From positions 1 through 22,687 of the IMG/VR virus record IMGVR_UViG_3300050821_001103: 22,687 nucleotides of DNA, one strand, 5' to 3'. The position numbers and the translations under genes were made by a program. Below the pieces are notes generated by a model. It was not told the origin of the DNA. It made no database searches and worked only from the letters and a program-made list of their open reading frames with translations. Positions 13,380-20,401 of the stretch are shown here, in pieces (position 1 is the stretch's first letter; each line of letters starts with the position of its first letter). Origin of the DNA: a virus.

Positions 13380-13651
13380 GGCTTGCCGCCGCCAAGGGCA
13401 ATCTGCGTCGCCGTGACCACGCCGGCCGAGTTGACGCGGATAATGAAAACTTTCGGGATTGTGCCGGCGGGCGCGTCATAAGCCGAAACCATGAAGCCCG
13501 GCTGCGCCACCGTGCCGCTGATTTTGTCGGCGAAGCCGTGCCGGCACCACAAAGAGAAATTGCGCAAGTAGCCCGAGAGCGTCGTCGACACGTCGGGCAT
13601 GTTCGGAAGGTCGGGCGGCGGCTGGAGGGTGCGCGGCGTCGGCGTCGCCAT
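13376..13651 (-). CDS. Small phage tail-region protein, unknown
   Basis: 91 residues from ATG 13651, which overlaps the preceding stop by one base (TGATG); a TTG directly before it (13654) is an alternative start. The N-terminus is Pro-rich (TPTPRTLQPPPDLPNMPD), followed by a helix containing YLRNFSLWCRHGF and two strands near the end (KVFIIRVNSAGVVTATQIAL). The pattern of a Pro-rich arm plus small beta-structure is common in phage baseplate or tail-associated proteins, but I do not recognise the family. Its stop overlaps the next gene. Probably a minor virion component. Confidence 0.65.
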   Translation of the reverse strand: MATPTPRTLQPPPDLPNMPDVSTTLSGYLRNFSLWCRHGFADKISGTVAQPGFMVSAYDAPAGTIPKVFIIRVNSAGVVTATQIALGGGKP

Positions 13652-15201
13652 CAACGGTCTCCTCTCGCAACACTATCAACAAGGTGTTGTCCGACCGTCA
13701 CCGGCAGGACTTGCGGGCCGGCGAGCGCAATGCGCAGCCGAATGTCGCGGCCGGTCGTTCTAAGATCGACATAGCCGTCTGAGCGGACCGGCTTGGGCGT
13801 GGTTTGGAGCTCTGGCGTGCCGGTCGAGCGCGAATTGCGATAGAAGATCGAATATAACAAATTTGTTATATCGCCCTCGACGTCGGGCAGCATTTGCTTG
13901 ACCGTCGTGAGCTTGGCGCCGGAATTGAGGTTCAAGTCGAATGTCTCGGCCCACGGCAATTCGACGTCAGCCGGATAGACGTTGCCCGCCTCGTGCTCAT
14001 AGGCGACGAGGCCGTCGGCCATGATGGTGTGGGTCGAATAGCTCGCCGTGATCCCGGCCGAGCGCGCCATTCTGGCCTGGCCCCACCAACCCTCTTTGTA
14101 ACAGTAGATTACAGCGCGGGTGTTTCCAGGCTGGCCGGCTTGAGGGAAAAACCACCAAAACTCGCTGAAATTGGCGACGTGCACCGCGCACGCCTGATAA
14201 CGCACGTTAAGGAGGTCGACGTCGTCATCGATCCACGGCCGCACATTGCAGGCGACGGGCATGACTGACGTGCCGTCGAATGAGAATACGCCTTGCTGCG
14301 AAAACCACAGCGCGAGGCCGCCCGTATTGACGGCCGATTGCGGCGACCATGGCGTGCACGCCTCGGCCAATTCGACATAATTGTAGATGTACGGCGCGCC
14401 GAGGAATTGGCTGACATAGGTCTTTTTGCCCGTCCAAAAGAGCACGCCCGAGCGTGTCGCTAGCGCCGCGATGATCGGGCTCGCGGGCTCGATATCGAGA
14501 AAGCCGGCTTGGCTCGTGACGTTGGCATAGTCCCACGCGCCCGGGTTCTCTTGATCGCACCAGGCAAAGCGCCGGAACGAGCCGCCGCCGGCCGTGCCGT
14601 CGGACGTCGAGCCGAAAATGATCAAAAATCTTTCTTGGGTGACGACGAACAGCCGGCCGGTCGGAACGGGCCCCCGCCCCGAGCTCGCCGGCTGCACCAC
14701 GGCGTGGCCGCCGACGGCGGGGTCCCACATGAGCAAGCGCCCGTCGGGCGACGTCATCGCATAGAGGATGGAGCCGAAATTCGCGAGGCTGAAAGCGTCG
14801 GGTGTTTTGTCGAGCGCCTCGATCGTCGAAATGATGCGCGGCGTGCCGAAGGTGTCAGCGCCAAAGGGACCGTCGCCAAAGCCGCCGGTCGCCGGCGGGG
14901 CGGGCATGACAATCGGCGGGGTCGGGGAAATGTCGGTAAGCGTGCCGCCGGTGTCGACGTAAAGGTGGCCTTCGCACAAATATGCGATGTGGAGCACCTG
15001 ATCCAGGCCGTACCACGAATGAACGCGTTTGCAGCGCGAGGCGAAGGCGTAATTGTATTGCGCCTGGCCGCCAATCGGGGCCATTTGCTGCTCGACCCAC
15101 CGCATGCAATTGACTTCCGCCCAATTGCTCGAGCGCATCTTTTTGGTCGGCTTGGCGATGACGCCAGGCGGGATTTCGAGGGGCTGGAATTGCGAGCTCA
15201 T
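13651..15201 (-). CDS. Large tail / packaged-DNA stabilisation protein (P22 gp10-like role)
   Basis: 516 residues from ATG 15201 (ATGA overlap with the collar gene). It begins QFQPLEIPPGVIAKPTKKMR, then NWAEVNCMRWVEQQMAPIGG, an opening I associate with large podovirus proteins that build the tail hub. The rest is beta-rich with repeated aromatic strand pairs (GRLLMWDPAVG, GRLFVVTQERFLIIFGSTSD, ALWFSQQGVFSFDGTSV, EFWWFFPQAG), consistent with a beta-propeller. P22 gp10 and similar plug proteins close the portal channel after packaging. The assignment rests on fold impression and position after the adaptor and fibre genes, not on a sequence motif. It contains the 20-bp palindrome at 13852-13871. 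Confidence 0.65.
   Translation of the reverse strand: MSSQFQPLEIPPGVIAKPTKKMRSSNWAEVNCMRWVEQQMAPIGGQAQYNYAFASRCKRVHSWYGLDQVLHIAYLCEGHLYVDTGGTLTDISPTPPIVMPAPPATGGFGDGPFGADTFGTPRIISTIEALDKTPDAFSLANFGSILYAMTSPDGRLLMWDPAVGGHAVVQPASSGRGPVPTGRLFVVTQERFLIIFGSTSDGTAGGGSFRRFAWCDQENPGAWDYANVTSQAGFLDIEPASPIIAALATRSGVLFWTGKKTYVSQFLGAPYIYNYVELAEACTPWSPQSAVNTGGLALWFSQQGVFSFDGTSVMPVACNVRPWIDDDVDLLNVRYQACAVHVANFSEFWWFFPQAGQPGNTRAVIYCYKEGWWGQARMARSAGITASYSTHTIMADGLVAYEHEAGNVYPADVELPWAETFDLNLNSGAKLTTVKQMLPDVEGDITNLLYSIFYRNSRSTGTPELQTTPKPVRSDGYVDLRTTGRDIRLRIALAGPQVLPVTVGQHLVDSVARGDR
13852..13871. repeat. Perfect 20-bp AT-rich palindrome inside the tail-hub gene
   Basis: ATATAACAAATTTGTTATAT equals its own reverse complement over all 20 bases. 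Only two of the 20 positions are G or C, in a gene that is otherwise GC-rich. On the minus strand it encodes residues 444-450 with codons that include ATA and TTA, both rare in such genomes. The flanking bases do not extend the symmetry. It has the form of a dimeric regulator site. Confidence 0.85.
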
Positions 15202-15977
15202 TGATACTTGATGATGAAGTTGATTGAGACGTAGGGCGGTATGTTGGGATGCGCCGCGCCGCCGCCCGTGTTGGCGACAGTGATTGCCGGTTGCGCGCTG
15301 GGAACGGTGATCGCTGGGGCCTGAGCGTCGGTGTTGCCGCCAAGGTTTCCGGCCGTATCGGTATTGCCGCCGAGATTGCCCGCCGTGTCGGTGCGAACAC
15401 CGGTGCTAAACGCCCAGCCCGCTCCCGCCGTCGCATTGCCACCGCCGGCAGCCGTCAAGATTTGCGTAGGGATGCCGTGCGAGTGGCTTCCCGTTGTAAT
15501 GCCATGCGAGTGCCCGCCGGTCGCGATGCCATGCGAGTGCGCAGCCTGAGAGGCGGCGTGGCCATGTGCGGCTTGCGTCGCCGTATGGCTGTGCGCCGGG
15601 ATCATCGTCGCATCGAGCGTGACGGTCGCCGCCCCGCCGGTCGCCGCGAGCGTGCCCGCGCCCATCGGAAACCGGTTGGTGAGATTGGGCAGATTGAAAT
15701 TAGGTCCGCTGCCGCCGTAGGCGTAGCCGAGGAGCGCGAACAGCGTCGCATAAGCCGTGGTGTCGCGCGAGGAGCCGTCGCAAATTAGCCAATTGGTCGG
15801 CGGCGCGGCGGCCGCCCACATGGCCATGGCGCCGACGGGCACGCCGGCGACTTGGTTGGCGTGTACTTGCGCGTCGATTTGGTCGAACACGGCGTTTTGC
15901 TTCGCGCCCCAAGTCGCGGCGCTCGCCCCGACTTCCGGCTTAACCCATGAATAGTTGGGCGTGAGGGTGTCAGCCAT
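15198..15977 (-). CDS. Tail-collar domain protein with HxH metal-binding repeats (fibre tip)
   Basis: 259 residues from ATG 15977. The middle (about 48-106) is a phage tail-collar domain: VPVGAMAMWAAAAPPTNWLI, CDGSSRDTTAYATLFALLG, and GPNFNLPNLTNRFPMGAG. After it, residues 129-168 carry five HxH motifs, the last three in a 9-residue repeat (HSHGIATGG, HSHGITTGS, HSHGIPTQI). In T4 gp37-type fibre tips such HxH motifs bind iron along a trimeric needle. A second repeat DTAGNLGGN occurs twice nearby. The C-terminus (NIPPYVSINFIIKY) is the usual ending of this family. It probably trimerises as a receptor-binding tip. The gene overlaps both neighbours. Confidence 0.85.
   Translation of the reverse strand: MADTLTPNYSWVKPEVGASAATWGAKQNAVFDQIDAQVHANQVAGVPVGAMAMWAAAAPPTNWLICDGSSRDTTAYATLFALLGYAYGGSGPNFNLPNLTNRFPMGAGTLAATGGAATVTLDATMIPAHSHTATQAAHGHAASQAAHSHGIATGGHSHGITTGSHSHGIPTQILTAAGGGNATAGAGWAFSTGVRTDTAGNLGGNTDTAGNLGGNTDAQAPAITVPSAQPAITVANTGGGAAHPNIPPYVSINFIIKYQ
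15472..15539 (-). repeat. 27-bp-period tandem repeat encoding HSHG motifs
   Basis: The 14-bp core ATGCC(G/A)TGCGAGTG starts at 15472, 15499 and 15526, exactly 27 bp apart. On the minus strand each unit encodes a 9-residue HSHGI-type repeat in the collar protein. In-frame expansion or contraction would change the length of the metal-binding shaft. Confidence 0.85.
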
Positions 15978-16146
15978 TGCGTTTCGCCTCGGGCGCTGGC
16001 GGCGGCGTGTAGGGCGTCGGCTCGTTGCCCTCTTCGAGCCACCAGAGATACTCCTGATAGTCGACGTTGTCGGGATCGAACGGAATGAAGGCCTGATCCT
16101 CGTCGCGGATGATAATGTTGGGTTCAGCGGTGAGGGTATAGGTCAT
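15970..16146 (-). CDS. Small tail-fibre-associated protein
   Basis: 58 residues from ATG 16146, with GGAG eight bases upstream; an earlier in-frame TTG at 16152 is too close to that site. The centre reads IPFDPDNVDYQEYLWWLEEG followed by a Pro-rich tail (NEPTPYTPPPAPEAKRNG). The D.DN.DYQ.YL.WL.EGN.P pattern recurs in small proteins next to phage fibre genes, where they may assist fibre assembly. It lies between a fibre gene and the collar protein and overlaps the latter by 8 bp. Function inferred from context only. Confidence 0.7.
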   Translation of the reverse strand: MTYTLTAEPNIIIRDEDQAFIPFDPDNVDYQEYLWWLEEGNEPTPYTPPPAPEAKRNG

Positions 16147-16148
16147 GG

Positions 16149-16973
16149 TCAAAGCTCCGTGCTCGCAGTCATAGTACCACTAACCCGCGCTGTTCCTGTT
16201 GCCGTTGCTGTAAAAACAAAAGATGGAGACGTCCAACTGCCGTTCGCTAACGCAATGCTGCTACCGTTTATGTATGTCGGTGAGGGAAACGTACAGGTTG
16301 CCGATGATCGCATCGGCACTGGAAGGAATATCGTATGAATAAGAGTAGCACCACCGATCTGATAATTTTGAAACATATAGTCCTGTTGCGAATAATACCT
16401 CTGGCAATCGGCCAAGCTCTTAGCTAGCGACTGCCGGTTGTAGGGCGTTGCTACGCTGCCGATCTCAAGCTTGACCCGCGCCACGGTCCCGGTGTTGAAC
16501 TCAACTATGGTGTTCGCGCCCGCGGGCAACGACGCCGTAACAACCGGACTGGCCGCATAGCTGCCCGAAGGCGAACCCTGATAGACGCGCGCTTGGGCCG
16601 TCCCGGTCCATGACAGGGTGTAGACGCCGCCCTCGATCATGCCCGCCTCGATGATCTGGGTCAGCGTGCCTGCGGTGATCGTGATCGTCGTATCTGGAAC
16701 AGCGGCGGTGAAAGTGTAAGTGCAGCCGCCCGATCCAGCCTTCCAGCGATCATGGCCGTAACCATTCGCCACCGTCGGGCTTGCCGGAAGCGCCGTGCCG
16801 GAAGCATAGCCGCGCTGATTGACGGCGAAGTTTCCGTTGATGATGCGGTTGTCGCCCATCGCCACTACTGGCGTGCCGTTCGCCGTCCACTTGACGCCGT
16901 CCCACGTCCAAGTCGCATTAGAGACAGTGAAAACCTGACCGATGGTGGGGGAGTTAGGGAAGTCCAGGGCCAT
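16149..16973 (-). CDS. Tail fibre / receptor-binding protein
   Basis: 274 residues. ATG 16973 is chosen because it overlaps the preceding stop (ATGA) and gives MALDFPNSPTIGQVFTV, a frequent fibre start; the ATG at 16988 is a less likely alternative. Landmarks are ATWTWDGVKWTA (short beta-repeat), then DNRIINGNFAVNQRGYASGT and NGYGHDRWKAG, which in many phages introduce a carbohydrate-binding-like beta-sandwich (about 45-185). The C-terminal ~90 residues are encoded by conspicuously AT-richer DNA, suggesting a swapped receptor-binding tip. It follows the larger fibre gene and precedes the small assembly-type protein. Confidence 0.78.
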   Translation of the reverse strand: MALDFPNSPTIGQVFTVSNATWTWDGVKWTANGTPVVAMGDNRIINGNFAVNQRGYASGTALPASPTVANGYGHDRWKAGSGGCTYTFTAAVPDTTITITAGTLTQIIEAGMIEGGVYTLSWTGTAQARVYQGSPSGSYAASPVVTASLPAGANTIVEFNTGTVARVKLEIGSVATPYNRQSLAKSLADCQRYYSQQDYMFQNYQIGGATLIHTIFLPVPMRSSATCTFPSPTYINGSSIALANGSWTSPSFVFTATATGTARVSGTMTASTEL

Positions 16974-18733
16974 CAGTGAACCCGCCATGATTGGAGGGTC
17001 ATAAATTCAGAGCCGCCGTTGTTTAGGGCTGTTCCCGCTAGCCAAACACCAACGTTGCTGTATCCGCCAGACCCTAAATACCCTGATGCCTTTGCTATCG
17101 AATAGATCGTTGAGAAGGTAATTCCATCATAACCAATCGCATAGGATATGTTAGTTCCATCATCGGCAATTCGCAGCCACAAACTAGCTAAGGTCCCTGC
17201 TGTGTAATAACTTGTGCCTGAAACAATTACGGCGCCGGTAGCAAATGTCGCATAATTAGCTACTTGAAGGAAATTCTGCGGCACAGTAGCAGAACCAAAG
17301 AGAAGCGGTGTGGCGACTTGTGCTTTCGTGCCGTCGGTCCATCCCATCCCCGCCGAGAGATACCCGTTCGCAGTCACCAGACCAACGACAGAAAGGTTGG
17401 CGTCAATGGTGTAAGGCGCAGAAGGCGCGGAAAGAGTGATGCCACGAACAGTGTTTGTGACCGTCGCCACGCTACTGTCGAATATCCGCACGCCATTGGC
17501 GATATCCGCCAGGGCCGTCGTTCCGCCGAAATTACGCTGTGTCCAACTGGCGGCGGCAGGCGGGCGCACAATCAGGGGGGCCGATGAGGCCGCGTAACCC
17601 TGATTGACCACAGGCACCCATTGAGACGAATTGCCGTCGTTGTACCAGACGTACATCTGGCCGCCGTTGGTATCGAACCACAGCGAGCCCTGAACTGGGC
17701 TGGATGGCGCTATCGCGCTGACCGCCACCGCGCCCGCCGCCGAAATGACGCCGCCCGCAATATTGACGGTCGTCCCGTCGACCATGACGCCGCCTAAAAC
17801 CGTCGTGGAGGCGGTCGGCAGGACGTAGGGCGCAGGGATAGCCGCCGCCGTGATGTAGCCTGCCGGATTGCTCACCGCGTATCGCGAAGTGTCGGTCGGG
17901 TGAATATGATCGGCGCGAGCCCAAGTCGTTCCCGTCCCAACCGCCGCCGTCCCATCCATGATCGGCGTGGCGGACGAAGCGACCGGGACGTTGGCGGTCA
18001 GCGCGTAAGGCGCGAGCGTCGCCGTCCAATCGGTGATGTCGGTATGCGTCAGATGCGCCCAACCGGCGCTCTTGCGCCCGTACAACGTGCTGTCGTTGGG
18101 CGCCTCAGCAATGCCGCCGCCGCTGCCGCCAGTCGAGGAAATCACGCCGCCCGCGATGGTGATCGTCGAGCCGTCGACCTTGACGCCGCCCAAGACCGTC
18201 GTGGAGGCCGTAGGAAGCACGTAGGGAGCCGGGACGCTCGTCGCCCAATCGGTGATGTCAAAATGGGTTAGATGCGCCCAGGCGAGATTTTTACGCCCGT
18301 AGGCCGTGCCATCGTTGGGCGCGTCGGTAATCCCGCCCGCATTGGCGAGAACGAACTGCCTGGTCGCCGCCTCCATCGGCTCGACCGGGTCGCGCGACAG
18401 CATGACCGGATCGTGGAAGGTGACAACGCCGGTCGCCCGTACAATGGTCATTGGGCTGTCGGCGAGCGCGCCCGTGTCGCCGAACCGATCGATGCGGAAA
18501 TCGGCCGCCGGCGTGCCGTCGTTGAGAACGAGCGACCATAGAGATTTGTCGCCCACGACTGACGTGATCGAACCTGGCGAGCCGGTGATGGTGATGCTGT
18601 CGGCGATCGACGCGCCGCTAGGCGGCGCGCAGCCGCAAGTCGACGCCCAATCGCCGGCCGGCGTCAAAGGAACGCCAGGCGTCCAATCGCTCGGGACGTT
18701 GTCGCCGTTGCTGTCGGTCCAGCTGTCCGTCAT
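16973..18733 (-). CDS. Long modular tail fibre protein with duplicated modules
   Basis: 586 residues from ATG 18733, 9 bp after the adaptor stop. The shaft contains repeated modules: APND(G/S)T(A/L)YGRK...WAHLTH.DITDW at about 137-163 and 211-236, and PAPYVLPTASTTVLGGV.VDG at about 168-188 and 300-320. Between them is ATPIMDGTAAVGTGTTWARA, then DHIHPTDTSR, a module common in phage fibres, and later GSLWFDTNGGQMYVWYNDGN. The last about 160 residues form a beta-rich domain (DANLSVVGLVTANGYLSAGM ... NNGGSEFMTLQSWRVH) resembling a lectin-like jelly roll, coded by AT-richer DNA. It probably recognises host surface glycans. The two proteins after it complete the fibre set. Confidence 0.8.
   Translation of the reverse strand: MTDSWTDSNGDNVPSDWTPGVPLTPAGDWASTCGCAPPSGASIADSITITGSPGSITSVVGDKSLWSLVLNDGTPAADFRIDRFGDTGALADSPMTIVRATGVVTFHDPVMLSRDPVEPMEAATRQFVLANAGGITDAPNDGTAYGRKNLAWAHLTHFDITDWATSVPAPYVLPTASTTVLGGVKVDGSTITIAGGVISSTGGSGGGIAEAPNDSTLYGRKSAGWAHLTHTDITDWTATLAPYALTANVPVASSATPIMDGTAAVGTGTTWARADHIHPTDTSRYAVSNPAGYITAAAIPAPYVLPTASTTVLGGVMVDGTTVNIAGGVISAAGAVAVSAIAPSSPVQGSLWFDTNGGQMYVWYNDGNSSQWVPVVNQGYAASSAPLIVRPPAAASWTQRNFGGTTALADIANGVRIFDSSVATVTNTVRGITLSAPSAPYTIDANLSVVGLVTANGYLSAGMGWTDGTKAQVATPLLFGSATVPQNFLQVANYATFATGAVIVSGTSYYTAGTLASLWLRIADDGTNISYAIGYDGITFSTIYSIAKASGYLGSGGYSNVGVWLAGTALNNGGSEFMTLQSWRVH
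17742..17839 (-). repeat. Fibre-gene direct repeat, copy 1
   Basis: This 98-bp stretch is closely similar to 18138-18235, offset exactly 396 bp (132 codons). It encodes the PAPYVLPTASTTVLGGV module and the following IAGGVIS strand of the long tail fibre. Confidence 0.8.
18138..18235 (-). repeat. Fibre-gene direct repeat, copy 2
   Basis: Partner of the repeat at 17742-17839. Strings such as ACCGTCGTGGAGG and GACGCCGCC are shared exactly. The matching offset keeps the reading frame, so recombination between copies would remove 132 residues of shaft without a frameshift. Confidence 0.8.
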
Positions 18734-18742
18734 CCCGCCGTC

Positions 18743-19369
18743 CTAACCGAACGATCTCACCCTCGAGCGGGTGACGCGCGAGCCGCTCGCCTTTGAGCGC
18801 AGATAAAGCGCGTTGAGCTTCTGAATTGCGTCCTCGGCCAGCGCCTTCATGTTCGCCGCCGCTTGCTCTTCGCCGACGGCGTGCAAGTCGGCGTGCATGA
18901 GCGCGGCATGCAAATAGAGGCTCGGATATTTGGTGTAGAGCCAACTCTGCTGAGCATCGGAAAGGATCGGCACTTCGCCGAAATAGGCGATCGTGAATTC
19001 GACGCCCTCGGTGTCGTCGGGCGCGCCGCCGAAGAAAATCGAGCGGCCTTCGATCGTGTAATAGCCGTAAGCCCACTTGTCGGTCAGGTTGAAAAACTCG
19101 TCGCGCGCCAAGTAGCGAATGGGCAAAAAGCCGTTTGCCCCGTTGGCGTTCTCAATCTGTACGAAATCCATCGCCAGCCAATTGTCGGGCAGCGTGGCGC
19201 AGCGTTGCGTGACGGTGTTTTGCGCGTTGCAAATCATCCGGTCGACGCGGAGCTCGGCGTTGAATTTTTGCTCGGCCATGCGGATGAAAGACGTGACGAG
19301 CGCCGGGGCCCAATCCTGGCGGTTGGCCCACTCGGCGATCGACGTCTGGAGGTCGCTAAAGTCGGTCAT
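18743..19369 (-). CDS. Head-to-tail adaptor protein (P22 gp4-like)
   Basis: 208 residues. ATG 19369 overlaps the preceding stop (ATGA); an ATG at 19378 would add three residues. The N-terminus (FSDLQTSIAEWANRQDWAPA, then LVTSFIRMAEQKFNAELRVDRM) is the characteristic opening of podovirus adaptor proteins, which attach beneath the portal and link head to tail. Downstream come ATLPDNWLAMDFVQIEN, GYYTIEGRSIFFGGAPDDTE and FTIAYFGEVPILSD, then a helical end (YPSLYLHAALMHADLHAVGE) and a basic tail. The presence of this gene, with no tube or tape-measure gene, supports a short-tailed virion. It follows the capsid genes and precedes the fibres. Confidence 0.82.
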   Translation of the reverse strand: MTDFSDLQTSIAEWANRQDWAPALVTSFIRMAEQKFNAELRVDRMICNAQNTVTQRCATLPDNWLAMDFVQIENANGANGFLPIRYLARDEFFNLTDKWAYGYYTIEGRSIFFGGAPDDTEGVEFTIAYFGEVPILSDAQQSWLYTKYPSLYLHAALMHADLHAVGEEQAAANMKALAEDAIQKLNALYLRSKASGSRVTRSRVRSFG

Positions 19370-19998
19370 TGACCCCATCCCTGCCAGTTTTGAAGGGCGC
19401 TCATGAGTTGCTGGGGCGAAAATCGAGATGTGAAATCCATCGGCATAGGAGGCTGATCATAACCAGGGCGGGCGGGATCGCCGCCGGGATTGTGCGGCCC
19501 TGACAGCGATGGCGGCGTCGTCCAGCCGGGATCGCCTGGCGAAATCGGCAAATGCGGACCCATGTAGGGCATCTGAGGATCGACGCTCGTGCCGGTGGGT
19601 CTAGCGGGCAGATTAGGCCCCATCGGAAAGCGTTTATAAGGCGCTTGACCCGAATATCGAGGCCGCCAGTTTTGCTGGAATGAAGGATTGTAAGGCCCAG
19701 GATCATTATTCCCTGCAGCCAGTGGCGCAACCGACTGCGTCGGGTCCCAAGGGGTCACCTGTGCGGAACCTGGCTTAACGTCACTCAGCGACGGTGTATA
19801 ATTTCCCCTGTTTGACTGATCATAAAAATTCTTCATCCAGAAAGCTTGATCAGCCGGTTGTCCACGTTCGTCGGTGACGCTCGCCCTCGGATCAGGCATC
19901 TGCTGATAAGGCTGCAATCCAGGCATCGCCCCGCGCGAGGCTGGGCGCGCCGGCATTGGCGGCAGATTGCCGAATATCCAATCGGACCAGCCGCTCAT
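19366..19998 (-). CDS. Pro/Gly-rich phage virion-associated protein, unknown
   Basis: 210 residues from ATG 19998, which overlaps the preceding stop; the frame open upstream is a shadow of the membrane peptides. It begins MSGWSDWIFGNLPPMPARPA and continues as a low-complexity Pro/Gly/Asn/Tyr-rich chain (YNPSFQQNWRPRYSGQAPYK, and PYMGPHLPISPGDPGWTTPP), ending in a short helix (FSPQQLMSALQNWQGWGQ). No enzyme motif or membrane segment. The ending resembles in style the Gln-rich virion proteins at the far end of the operon. Probably a flexible minor virion protein; function unknown. DNA at 19680-19870 is somewhat AT-richer than flanking genes. Confidence 0.62.
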   Translation of the reverse strand: MSGWSDWIFGNLPPMPARPASRGAMPGLQPYQQMPDPRASVTDERGQPADQAFWMKNFYDQSNRGNYTPSLSDVKPGSAQVTPWDPTQSVAPLAAGNNDPGPYNPSFQQNWRPRYSGQAPYKRFPMGPNLPARPTGTSVDPQMPYMGPHLPISPGDPGWTTPPSLSGPHNPGGDPARPGYDQPPMPMDFTSRFSPQQLMSALQNWQGWGQ

Positions 19999-20174
19999 AA
20001 GCGCCCCGTCAGGAGCAGGATGAGGACGACGATCAGGATGATCCCGACAAGCCCGACGCCGCCGTGGCCGAAGCCGTAGCCGTACTGCCAGGGCGCGCCG
20101 AAGTTGGGCCCCCCGACGCCGCCGAGCAGAACGAGGATCAGGATGACGATGAGGACGATGCCGAGCGTGCTCAT
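19995..20174 (-). CDS. DUF3309-like small membrane peptide
   Basis: 59 residues from ATG 20174 (overlapping the previous stop; the track of codons upstream to 20195 is inside that gene). Two strongly hydrophobic segments, STLGIVLIVILILVLLGGVG and GLVGIILIVVLILLLTGRL, flank a Gly/Tyr/Trp loop (APWQYGYGFGHGG). This is the layout of the DUF3309 family, tiny inner-membrane proteins common in alpha- and gammaproteobacterial chromosomes. Its presence in a late operon next to a holin-like gene suggests a membrane role at lysis or entry, such as an accessory holin. That role is inference; the family match is by layout. Confidence 0.7.
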   Translation of the reverse strand: MSTLGIVLIVILILVLLGGVGGPNFGAPWQYGYGFGHGGVGLVGIILIVVLILLLTGRL

Positions 20175-20401
20175 GGCTTTGGTCCTTGGCGGCAATCGCG
20201 GATGTCATTTACGAGGTTGTTGACCAGCTGCAGTTGCGCCTGGTTGCGCTCACGGGCGTTCTCGGCGACCTCGCCCAGGATGTAGCCGCTGAAGCCGAGA
20301 AAGCCGACATTGACGACGAGCAAGGCGATCGCCAGCGGCGCGCCGCTCATCGCGGTGACGGCGGTGTTGGCGACCTTTCCGGCTTCTTCGGTCAGGCCCA
20401 T
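20171..20401 (-). CDS. Holin-like one-helix membrane protein
   Basis: 76 residues from ATG 20401 (overlaps the preceding stop by one base; GTG at 20404 is an alternative). An amphipathic N-terminus (GLTEEAGKVANTAVTAMSGA) is followed by one transmembrane helix (PLAIALLVVNVGFLGFSGYI) and a charged helical tail (GEVAENARERNQAQLQLVNN) ending in a basic Pro-rich end. Small late phage proteins of this shape are often holins or holin-associated. It lies beside another small membrane protein, which fits a lysis pair. No spanin or dedicated endolysin gene is adjacent, so the lysis role is unproven. Confidence 0.6.
   Translation of the reverse strand: MGLTEEAGKVANTAVTAMSGAPLAIALLVVNVGFLGFSGYILGEVAENARERNQAQLQLVNNLVNDIRDCRQGPKP

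Noticed and set aside
14509-15204. A 231-codon plus-strand open frame
   Set aside because: Antisense to the large tail protein gene; Arg/Ala/Gly-rich composition typical of a shadow frame.
15472-15539. 27-bp repeats as a CRISPR array
   Set aside because: They are in-frame coding repeats of HSHG units in the collar protein, and the intervals are not unique spacers.
19793-19801. DnaA-box-like TTATACACC on the minus strand
   Set aside because: Only 8 of 9 consensus positions, single copy, inside a coding gene; no cluster or AT-rich unwinding element.
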